Shown here piece by piece: positions 1-6,570 of a stretch of 64,000 nucleotides of DNA. The notes beneath the pieces are model-generated. The model saw only the letters and a program-made list of their open reading frames with translations. It was not told the origin of the DNA and ran no database searches. This DNA comes from Vibrio pomeroyi (GTDB lineage: Bacteria > Pseudomonadota > Gammaproteobacteria > Enterobacterales > Vibrionaceae): the NCBI GenBank assembly GCA_041879425.1, contig CP090854.1, positions 868,001 to 932,000 of the forward strand, in the 5' to 3' direction. The translations under genes were made by a program, and so were the position numbers. How positions within the stretch are numbered: position 1 is the first letter of the stretch; each line of letters opens with the position of its first letter.

Positions 1-523
1 TGTTGGACGCGCCCTCACCAAGCAGCTTGATGATTTGTTGCTCACGTTTAGTGAGTTTTAAATAGTACGGGCTCGTTTTTGCGCATTGTCTTTCACGATA
101 AAAGCGAATGTACTTATAAATTAGTTTCCTGCTCATCCACATTTCGTCTTCTAAGATGCAGTTGAAGCCAGTGACAAGCTTATCAAGTGTGTCTGAAACA
201 TAGAAAATACCAACGAGATATTGCCATTTGAGCATCTCGGTGTGTGGGAAGTCGTTTGGAGTGTTTAACAATACCTCATGGGTGTCACATATTACATCGT
301 CTCTAAGCTCTTGGTATTTAAAGATAAAATCTTTGGTCATTATTGGGTAGTCAATAATAATGATATCCAAATTGTCAGCTTGCAATGAGTTGAAACTCAG
401 TTTTTCAGGGGATATAAGCCTAATACTAAGGTTCACCTTTTGCTCTAATGACTCTTTAAGCAGCGTAGACTGTAAATTATTTTCGGCTATTAAAATGGCT
501 TGATGAACTTTCGACTTAGCCAT
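1..523 (-). CDS. csgD: CsgD-like LuxR-family regulator (C-terminus outside window)
   Basis: Translating the minus strand from the ATG at 523 gives about 174 residues before the window edge. The N-terminal receiver-like part contains EVLLNTPNDFP and a GIFYVSD stretch that parallel the E. coli CsgD segments LLLNTPEDYP and GVFYSMED. The last visible residues, LTKREQQIIKLLGEGASN, begin a LuxR-type helix-turn-helix (CsgD has LTHREKEILNKLRIGASN). CsgD-type proteins activate curli and matrix genes in the cytoplasm. The gene lies 176 bp downstream of the csgC-like gene on the same strand, whereas in E. coli csgD heads csgDEFG. VpsT is a related alternative, but the curli context favours CsgD. Confidence 0.8.
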   Translation of the reverse strand, partial: MAKSKVHQAILIAENNLQSTLLKESLEQKVNLSIRLISPEKLSFNSLQADNLDIIIIDYPIMTKDFIFKYQELRDDVICDTHEVLLNTPNDFPHTEMLKWQYLVGIFYVSDTLDKLVTGFNCILEDEMWMSRKLIYKYIRFYRERQCAKTSPYYLKLTKREQQIIKLLGEGASN

Positions 524-699
524 GTGTACACTCCTTTATTAACCCACTGCCCTTGTATCAGACTTGATAGTCTATAGCACACATAGTTATTCTACCAATA
601 AGTTGGCTGGTTATTTTATAAATATGGTGAATGTAATTAATAGTACAGGTGAAGGTATATAACAGTATTAAGTGGAAGCATCTGTTTCCTTTAGTTTTA

Positions 700-1023
700 T
701 TAATTAACTTCTAGTTCTTTCATCGTACAATCTCGAAATATTTTCCAACTCTTATTTTCTGGTTTAATCTCTAAAGTAAGAGGAAATTGTTTGGCATTAA
801 GAATAAATTTTGTTTTACCACCACTTATATATTGGTTGAGTTGAGAGTGTGTTCTTGTTTTTAGAGTGAGTGAAGATGCTGTACTGCTATCTAACACAAG
901 CACGTTATGTTTGTTGTTAATAAAACACTGTACTGAATTTGAAATTTTTTCAGATGCATTTAAACGTAAAGGGAAAAATAAAACGGCGATCAACGCCGTT
1001 TTAATATATGCACATCTTGTCAT
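700..1023 (-). CDS. csgC: Probable CsgC/CsgH-type periplasmic curli chaperone
   Basis: A 107-residue protein with an N-terminal hydrophobic signal (about residues 8-23, cleavage near LNA-SE) and a small beta-rich mature part with two cysteines (about C33 and C99) that could pair. CsgC (110 residues in E. coli) and CsgH are periplasmic inhibitors of premature CsgA amyloid formation. The call rests mainly on size, export signal and position: the start is one base after the csgA stop, as expected for the last gene of csgBAC. Sequence similarity to E. coli CsgC is not obvious by eye, so an unrelated small curli accessory protein remains possible. Confidence 0.55.
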   Translation of the reverse strand: MTRCAYIKTALIAVLFFPLRLNASEKISNSVQCFINNKHNVLVLDSSTASSLTLKTRTHSQLNQYISGGKTKFILNAKQFPLTLEIKPENKSWKIFRDCTMKELEVN

Positions 1024-1024
1024 A

Positions 1025-1882
1025 TTAATTTTGATAAATTATACCGACATTACCACTTGCGCCATTACCTGAAACTAGCGCAGTATCATAAGAGGTTTGC
1101 TCAATCATAAATTGGTTTGAACTGCTGTTTGTTAAGCTAACAATGGCATCTGAATGAGAGCCTGTTTGTAACGTGAATACTCGGTTATCGCTACTGTTCA
1201 CGAGATCGATATCGACATAGTTATCATCGCCACCACCAACATCGGTATTTACTATCGTTTGAACATAGTTATTATCGCCGCTGATATCGATGTCTACATC
1301 ATTATTGTCAACACTCGCGTTACTAAACTCGGTATAGGTTGTATTGGAGTTACCAGAGACATTCACATCAGCTTCATTGTAGTCAGCACCACCTAGGGCA
1401 TTAACTACAGAGATGTTCTCATTACCCACTTGTGTAACACGTAAATCATTGCTTCGACCATAAGGTTGAACTGTGATTTGGGCTTGGTTACTCACACCAT
1501 CTTGATCAACCCAAGCGTTGTTGTTTACATAGCGTAGCTTAACGTGAGCTTCATTGAGATTGCCATCTTGTTGAACCACAACGTCAGAGTTATAGCTAGC
1601 ATGTGTGTCTACTAGTGCAACATGTCCATCAGTAACACCAGACGTGTTTTGGTTAATAGTGACATTGGCATTATCGCCATTGCCCATTTGCCAAACGGCA
1701 GTATTATCCATCGCTAAAGGTTGAATACCAGCGACTGTCGATGATATCCCAAGATCGGCTGTTCCTTCTATTACCCCCAACGCAGGTTCAGAGGCTGGAA
1801 AAGGAGCAGGTAAATTATCTGCGTATGCTGCATTAAAGCCCAGAATAGCACCGACTATAATTCCAATTTGTGTAACTTTCAT
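1025..1882 (-). CDS. csgA: Major curlin CsgA (long, degenerate repeats)
   Basis: A 285-residue secreted protein with a clear signal peptide (residues 1-21, ending AAYA). The rest is a series of roughly 20-25-residue units in which hydrophobic residues alternate with N, Q, D, S and G, for example AVWQMGNGDNANVTINQN and AWVDQDGVSNQAQITVQ. This is the curlin strand-turn-strand pattern. CsgA is secreted through CsgG and polymerises into the cell-surface amyloid fibre on the CsgB nucleator. The protein is almost twice the length of E. coli CsgA (151 residues), and its C-terminal half is Asp/Asn-rich (NNDVDIDISGDNN) with few canonical Gln ladders. It sits 85 bp downstream of csgB. Which of the two curlins is major is inferred from order and from the C-terminus of CsgB. 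Confidence 0.8.
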   Translation of the reverse strand: MKVTQIGIIVGAILGFNAAYADNLPAPFPASEPALGVIEGTADLGISSTVAGIQPLAMDNTAVWQMGNGDNANVTINQNTSGVTDGHVALVDTHASYNSDVVVQQDGNLNEAHVKLRYVNNNAWVDQDGVSNQAQITVQPYGRSNDLRVTQVGNENISVVNALGGADYNEADVNVSGNSNTTYTEFSNASVDNNDVDIDISGDNNYVQTIVNTDVGGGDDNYVDIDLVNSSDNRVFTLQTGSHSDAIVSLTNSSSNQFMIEQTSYDTALVSGNGASGNVGIIYQN

Positions 1883-1967
1883 AAGTTGTATCCTTATACA
1901 TTTCCATGTCGACTATGTTGTTACTTCATCGAGAAGCAACGGTGAATCAAGCTTTCCATACTTCGCG

Positions 1968-2579
1968 CTAATTGGCTTGATTGATGTGAATTCTCATTGA
2001 GCTAGACGCGTTGATTACTGCAAAGTCATTGCCGTTTTGAGAAATTCCTAAATTGTCTCCTCCAGACCCAACCATATAAGCCGTATTGCCATGACCTTTT
2101 TGAGCAATACTTAATTGGCTGTTTTGTCCTGAGTAATTCGCTTGTCCTATCACCGCCAAGTTGTTATCTCCATCTTGGGAGATTAGAGCGTCGGAATTGG
2201 CTCCGAGCTGACCAATAGCGGCTTTGTTGTTTGATCCATCCTGATCAATCAGAGCAATATTATTCTTGCCTATTTGTCCTATATAAGCTGAATTAGAGCT
2301 TCCGTTTTGTTTGATCTTGGCTTTATTATTTGCGCTGGTTCCTAGACTATTTTGTTGAATAATCGCAATGGAACCTGAAGAGTCGGATATATCTATTTCT
2401 GAGTAGTTATCCAAATCCCGTGACGAAATAAGATCTAAGTCATTAAACTCGTTTACGACGTCATGGTTTACGTTGTGTAGAAAGCTCCCCTCCAAATCAG
2501 AAGCGATAGCACTATTAAAACTACCTATTGATAAATATAAACAAGTTAAGCCGATAAGTGACGCGTCCCTAGTTATCAT
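1968..2579 (-). CDS. csgB: Minor curlin nucleator CsgB
   Basis: A 203-residue exported protein with a hydrophobic N-terminus (signal about residues 8-26). From about residue 69 it has regular curlin repeats such as KAKIKQNGSSNSAYIGQIG, IALIDQDGSNNKAAIGQLG and ALISQDGDNNLAVIGQ, with regular Q, G and N positions. The last repeat ends MRIHINQAN, paralleling the C-terminal MAIRVTQR of E. coli CsgB, the segment that anchors and nucleates. CsgB templates CsgA polymerisation at the outer membrane. It is the first gene of the minus-strand curli operon, divergent from csgEFG across an AT-rich 320-bp gap. It is longer than E. coli CsgB (151 residues). Confidence 0.85.
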   Translation of the reverse strand: MITRDASLIGLTCLYLSIGSFNSAIASDLEGSFLHNVNHDVVNEFNDLDLISSRDLDNYSEIDISDSSGSIAIIQQNSLGTSANNKAKIKQNGSSNSAYIGQIGKNNIALIDQDGSNNKAAIGQLGANSDALISQDGDNNLAVIGQANYSGQNSQLSIAQKGHGNTAYMVGSGGDNLGISQNGNDFAVINASSSMRIHINQAN

Positions 2580-2903
2580 TACCTTTACCTTAAAGTGTTT
2601 GTGGTTTTTACCTCAATCAAGAACCGAAACATAAATTCCCGCACTGAGAGCTGTGTAAGCCAATGTAATGAGGAGATTCTAGGTATCCAAATGACGAACA
2701 GCTATAAACTAAAATCTAAAAATAACGTAATTGCATATATTAAAAATACTTAGTTTTTTGAATTTTTATTAACCTTAGTTAGTGAATTGAAATTGGAATT
2801 TAATTACAAAGTTTATATGTGACAGGGTGCATTGCACCTACTCTTTATCTTGTTCAAAGAATCACCTCCTCATCTTGTAAATGGACTTCGAATGGGAACC
2901 AAT
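2580..2903. promoter_or_regulatory. Divergent csgBA / csgEFG intergenic region
   Basis: This gap of about 320 bases lies between the divergent csgB and csgE starts. It is strongly AT-rich, especially 2690-2820, and must hold promoters for both arms. I see no single convincing -35/-10 pair or CsgD box. In E. coli the equivalent region is a large hub for CsgD, OmpR and H-NS binding, so AT-richness here fits silencing by H-NS, but that is inference. Confidence 0.45.
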
Positions 2904-3380
2904 ATGAAACTCAAGCTGCTTACAATTACTTTTCTCTCTTTTGTTGTTCATGCCGGAGATGAAAGTCATGGTCTTGAAAATGGTGCCCCGTTAGAAAATG
3001 GAAAGAAACTTGAGGGGTCGACGAACAGTCTTAAGGAAAAATTTAATGATTTTAGTGAAGTTGATGGAATCATCGTGGACAGAACCATTACGCGGTTGGG
3101 AGAGGATTTCTATTTTTTCTTCTCGCAATCGCTCAATGATAGTTATCCTGACCTTAAGGAAAATTTGACGGTAAAAGAAAGGCCAACAGCGTTATCTGGA
3201 AGCATCATAGAGGTTCAACACTCTAGGAAACCGATCTTCCGTACGGCGTTGTCTCCAGGCCGTAGACAAGCAAAAGAACGCGCTGCCGATGCAACAGGAG
3301 TGGTTGGAAATTACATCATCCGATGGCAAGCAGAGCGACTGTTTCAAGATACCTACGATCTAGACCATGATGAATTTTGA
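2904..3380 (+). CDS. csgE: Curli secretion accessory protein CsgE
   Basis: Periplasmic factor that gates the CsgG pore and delivers CsgA. I chose the ATG at 2904 because it follows GGGA (2894-2897) by six bases and begins a clean signal peptide (MKLKLLTITFLSFVVHA); in-frame codons at 2832 (TTG) and 2892 (ATG) lie upstream. The product is 158 residues. Family features include the early EVDGIIVDRTITRLGEDFYFFF block, corresponding to the E. coli GLIVDRTVTRVGRDFY region, and TALSPGRRQAKERA near the end. It is longer than E. coli CsgE (129 residues) because of a linker after the signal. It is followed after 10 bp by csgF. Confidence 0.85.
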   Translation: MKLKLLTITFLSFVVHAGDESHGLENGAPLENGKKLEGSTNSLKEKFNDFSEVDGIIVDRTITRLGEDFYFFFSQSLNDSYPDLKENLTVKERPTALSGSIIEVQHSRKPIFRTALSPGRRQAKERAADATGVVGNYIIRWQAERLFQDTYDLDHDEF

Positions 3381-3390
3381 GGAGGTAGGG

Positions 3391-3801
3391 ATGTCTATAT
3401 CATTAAAAAAATTGGCACTTATAGTGTTGTTCGTGTCGCCTTCGATTTGTTCGAGCGAATTGGTTTATACGCCCATAAATCCTAGTTTTGGAGGAAACGC
3501 ACTAAACAGTTCCCACCTTTTTAATCATGCTAATGCCATTAACGATTATGACGACCCTAGTGCAAGGGATATTTTTGGTGAGCAAGAGTCCGCTCTAGAT
3601 AGGTTGGCTTCAAGTTTGGAATCACGTTTGATCAGCCAGCTACTTGCTGATGTGGGGAGTGGTAATACTGGGCAACTTGAGACCGACGATTTCTTTCTGA
3701 ACATTGTGGACGATTCTGGGACATTGTTGGTTCAAATTGTCGATAAAAAGACAGGGGAATCGACAGAAATCAGCGTTGCTGGGCTAAACCCAGACCTCTA
3801 A
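3391..3801 (+). CDS. csgF: Curli assembly protein CsgF
   Basis: Surface-exposed factor that caps the CsgG channel and positions CsgB. The ATG at 3391 is preceded by a strong GGAGG at 3381-3385, so I use it rather than an in-frame upstream codon at 3367 that overlaps csgE. The product is 136 residues (E. coli 138) with a signal peptide ending near CSSE. The mature N-terminus YTPINPSFGGNALNSSHLF matches the CsgF hallmark FRNPNFGGNPNNGAFL, the region that inserts into the CsgG pore. The C-terminus VQIVDKKTGESTEISVAGL also matches the family. It lies between csgE and csgG with short spacings, so it is cotranscribed. Confidence 0.92.
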   Translation: MSISLKKLALIVLFVSPSICSSELVYTPINPSFGGNALNSSHLFNHANAINDYDDPSARDIFGEQESALDRLASSLESRLISQLLADVGSGNTGQLETDDFFLNIVDDSGTLLVQIVDKKTGESTEISVAGLNPDL

Positions 3802-3817
3802 TCACAAGGATTGTGTT

Positions 3818-4654
3818 ATGAAATCGATGTTCACCATCTTTTTGATACTGGTGTTAGGGGGGTGCAGCTATTCTATGCAGATCCCAGAAACATCTGAGAT
3901 CCCTAAGCTGATGCCTAGAGGCGCGACTTATACTGATCTCATCTCATTACCAAGACCTCGAGGGAAGATACTTGTTTCGGTTTACGATTTTAGAGATCAA
4001 ACGGGACAGTATAAACCTCAGCCAAACAGTAATTTTTCAACCGCTGTACCACAAGGGGGCACATCGTTATTGACGACATCGTTGATCGATTCGCAATGGT
4101 TTGTGCCTTTAGAGCGTGAAGGCCTACAAAACTTATTGACGGAACGTAAGATCATTCGTGCTGCCCAGAAGAAAGATAAGGTAGTGAACAATCACGGAGC
4201 CGACTTAACATCGCTGAGCTCTGCGAATATCGTTATTGAAGGCGGTATTGTTGCTTATGACTCTAATATTGTTACCGGAGGAGCTGGTGCGAAGTATCTT
4301 GGCATTGGTGGTTCAGGCCAATATAGGACCGATCAAGTCACCGTTAACTTGAGAGCGGTGGATGTAAGAACTGGGCAAGTGTTGTTAAGCGTGACGACGA
4401 CAAAAACGATTTCTTCGCATGAAATTGGTGTTGGAGCATTCAGGTTCGTTGACTACAAAGAGCTATTAGAAGTTGAGATGGGTTATAGCCAGAATGAACC
4501 GGTTAATATTGCTGTCATGTCGGCGATTGACGCTGCCGTTATCCATTTGATTGTTCAAGGAATGAAGCGTGGAATGTGGTCTCCAGGCGATCCAAATGCC
4601 TTGAGTAACCCAATTATCGCGCGCTACTCAGACGCGAGTACAGACATCCTTTAG
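3818..4654 (+). CDS. csgG: Curli outer-membrane secretion channel CsgG
   Basis: Lipoprotein that forms the nonameric outer-membrane pore for curlin export. The protein is 278 residues (E. coli 277). A signal peptide ends in the lipobox LGGC with Cys16. Family blocks are easy to recognise: the KILVSVYDFRDQTGQYKP start of the mature domain, SQWFVPLEREGLQNLLTERKI, and NIVIEGGIVAYDSN. It is the last gene of csgEFG, 16 bp after csgF, and is followed by a strong hairpin terminator. Start ATG with AAGGA just upstream. Confidence 0.95.
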   Translation: MKSMFTIFLILVLGGCSYSMQIPETSEIPKLMPRGATYTDLISLPRPRGKILVSVYDFRDQTGQYKPQPNSNFSTAVPQGGTSLLTTSLIDSQWFVPLEREGLQNLLTERKIIRAAQKKDKVVNNHGADLTSLSSANIVIEGGIVAYDSNIVTGGAGAKYLGIGGSGQYRTDQVTVNLRAVDVRTGQVLLSVTTTKTISSHEIGVGAFRFVDYKELLEVEMGYSQNEPVNIAVMSAIDAAVIHLIVQGMKRGMWSPGDPNALSNPIIARYSDASTDIL

Positions 4655-4675
4655 TCAACTGAGTAAGCAGCAAAA

Positions 4676-4720
4676 TAGGGCTATGCGGAAAACGGATTTT
4701 TCCCTTAGCCCTGTTTTTTC
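4676..4720 (+). terminator. Rho-independent terminator after csgG
   Basis: Inverted arms TAGGGCTA and TAGCCCT enclose a second pairing GGAAAA/TTTTCC, followed by GTTTTTT. It ends the csgEFG transcript and lies just before the convergent gene at 4730. Confidence 0.85.
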
Positions 4721-4729
4721 GTTAACTGA

Positions 4730-5152
4730 TCAGTTCACATCGCAAGTGATGTCTTTGATTGGCGTCTCTGAGGTAACAAAACAAACATAAGCGTCAACAG
4801 GGTTATTTGGACCAATTCGAATATAGCCGGCCTGTACTTCATCTTCGTTAAACGTCACCGATTGAGAATTCCCCGTCTGGCCATCGTAGAAGCTTGCTTC
4901 AAAATTACCATTCATTTGGCTTGCGATACGGTTCCGTGTTGTAGAAGTCGTGAACGTAATATTTGCGCATCGCATTGGTGGCTTTTCAGTGATCAGAAAC
5001 TGTCCGCTTTCTTTATCTAACACACCGCCTTTGGTGTCTGGCTGAATGTCTATCGGCTGGAATTGTTCGATCGTACAAGTTTCTTTGGCAGACGCTAATG
5101 TGGGCATCAGGATCGCTAGAGCTAAAGGGAAAGCAAAAAATACTGGTTTCAT
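4730..5152 (-). CDS. Exported protein of unknown function
   Basis: I do not recognise this protein. From the ATG at 5152 it is 140 residues with a standard signal peptide (MKPVFFAFPLALAILMPTLASA); an in-frame start 14 codons upstream would bury that signal and is less likely. The mature part has four cysteines (in ETCTIEQ, PMRCANI, AYVCFVT and ITCDVN), suggesting two disulphides in the periplasm or outside the cell. It is otherwise beta-rich with no obvious repeat or catalytic motif. It is convergent with csgG and could be independent of curli. Confidence 0.7.
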   Translation of the reverse strand: MKPVFFAFPLALAILMPTLASAKETCTIEQFQPIDIQPDTKGGVLDKESGQFLITEKPPMRCANITFTTSTTRNRIASQMNGNFEASFYDGQTGNSQSVTFNEDEVQAGYIRIGPNNPVDAYVCFVTSETPIKDITCDVN

Positions 5153-5275
5153 GAGAACAACACCGTATGTAAAAAGAGCGAAAGATAATAGCACCGCTAT
5201 GGTGCCATTAAATGTAAAAATTCTGTTATTAAGGACATGCTTTTATAATGAAAAGGTCATGCCCTAACTAACCAA

Positions 5276-6163
5276 CTAGCTGTCTTCGTTAACCTCGAAC
5301 TGACACTGAGCTTGTTGGCTTTGTGATTGTTGAGTCACACTGAACCCCTTATCTTCTAACAACTGTAAAAGGTTACCATCTCCAATCAGGTGTAAAGTAC
5401 CGACGACCAGCACGTAGTGTCCTTTCGAATCGAGTTTCCAGTCATTGGCAGATAGTTTGTTTGCCCAATCAACGTTGCGATCCGTAAGAAATGCTTTTTC
5501 AAGTTCAGATGGCATTTCAGACAGCTCTGCAAATTCCTCAAGTTTGGTTACATCTCCAGCTTTCCAGCTCTCAATTAGGCAATGAACCACACGGTCTGTT
5601 TGGTCAAATTCTTCAATGCTTGTCACTAGCCACTCTTTACCAGAATATTTTTGCCCTGCAATGAGGTCTATTTGAAATTGTAGTGGCTCTAGGCTGAGAA
5701 CTGGAACGTCTTGTATCGTCGCTTTATAGGCGAGTGTTGCGTCTACACCGCCCGCTGAGCCGTAACCAAGGTTCTTTAACTGCTGCATTTGTATAGACAG
5801 AGATGTTGCCCAAGGTGGGGAGCTCAGTAGTTGTTGTGTCGACATACCCAAAGATTTGGAAATGCTTGTTAATAACTGTTGTTGATCTTCGCTTAATACA
5901 TCGGCTGTAGTGACCGTGGTGGTAGGGTACACCACGCCTTCTGTCTTTCTTATATCCGTCTCGACAATTAATCCGTCGCTCTCTTTTAACGTGTCTGTGA
6001 TTTGTGTAGGAAGCGGGTCCATGCTCTCGTCTCCAACATGTACGGAACCTAAGATGGTGAGCGTCAGATCATCCTTTTTTGCCTGCCAATAAAGTGGTTC
6101 GGCGACAGCTTGCTTTGCTGAAAAGGCAAGTGTGAGTAGCGTAAGGTACAAGAATGTGCGCAA
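5276..6163 (-). CDS. TraB/GumN family protein
   Basis: A 295-residue exported protein (signal peptide to about residue 21, AVA-EP). Two widely spaced glycine-histidine motifs define the family: ILGSVHVGDESMDPLP near the N-terminus and VVGTLHLIGDGNLLQLLEDKGF near the C-terminus, plus GLIVETDI between them. TraB/GumN proteins share a fold with Tiki metalloproteases, whose conserved His/Glu residues bind metal; the substrate of bacterial members is generally unknown. Divergent from the chitobiase gene. The family call is firm; a specific function cannot be given. Confidence 0.85.
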   Translation of the reverse strand: MRTFLYLTLLTLAFSAKQAVAEPLYWQAKKDDLTLTILGSVHVGDESMDPLPTQITDTLKESDGLIVETDIRKTEGVVYPTTTVTTADVLSEDQQQLLTSISKSLGMSTQQLLSSPPWATSLSIQMQQLKNLGYGSAGGVDATLAYKATIQDVPVLSLEPLQFQIDLIAGQKYSGKEWLVTSIEEFDQTDRVVHCLIESWKAGDVTKLEEFAELSEMPSELEKAFLTDRNVDWANKLSANDWKLDSKGHYVLVVGTLHLIGDGNLLQLLEDKGFSVTQQSQSQQAQCQFEVNEDS

Positions 6164-6570
6164 AGAAAGCTCCTTTAGAAAGACATAAACTCGTTAAAAA
6201 AGATTTTGACGGAGTTTTTTAACGGTTTTTTTTGAGAACAATGTCACGTTGTTTATACGAAAAGTATAACAACACGAGCAAACTCTAAAACTTTTCTCTC
6301 TACGAACGACACGATTTTATGAAATCCTATGAAAAGATTGTGATTTAATTCTCAGTTATTACGTCAAAATAAAAGTGACGGAAGTGCCGTTAAGCATAAC
6401 CTCGTGATTTAATTGAAATTAAATTTATCAGTATTTTTGAGATTTGAAGCCGATCACTGAATTGGCCTGATTTAATTCACGCCAAAAAATAAGACCATAT
6501 AGTTTATCTAACTTTCAGAAGCGCTCCACTTTGCTTCTTACTCAATTTTTTAAATTTATGGGTGAATACG
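6164..6570. promoter_or_regulatory. Divergent gumN-like / chitobiase intergenic region
   Basis: About 400 bp of AT-rich DNA without a credible gene. It holds promoters for both flanking genes. Near 6335-6365 and 6402-6420 are GTGATTTAATT words resembling CRP half-sites, but no full palindrome is present. A short minus-strand frame at 6504-6704 overlaps the chitobiase start and is rejected. Confidence 0.4.
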
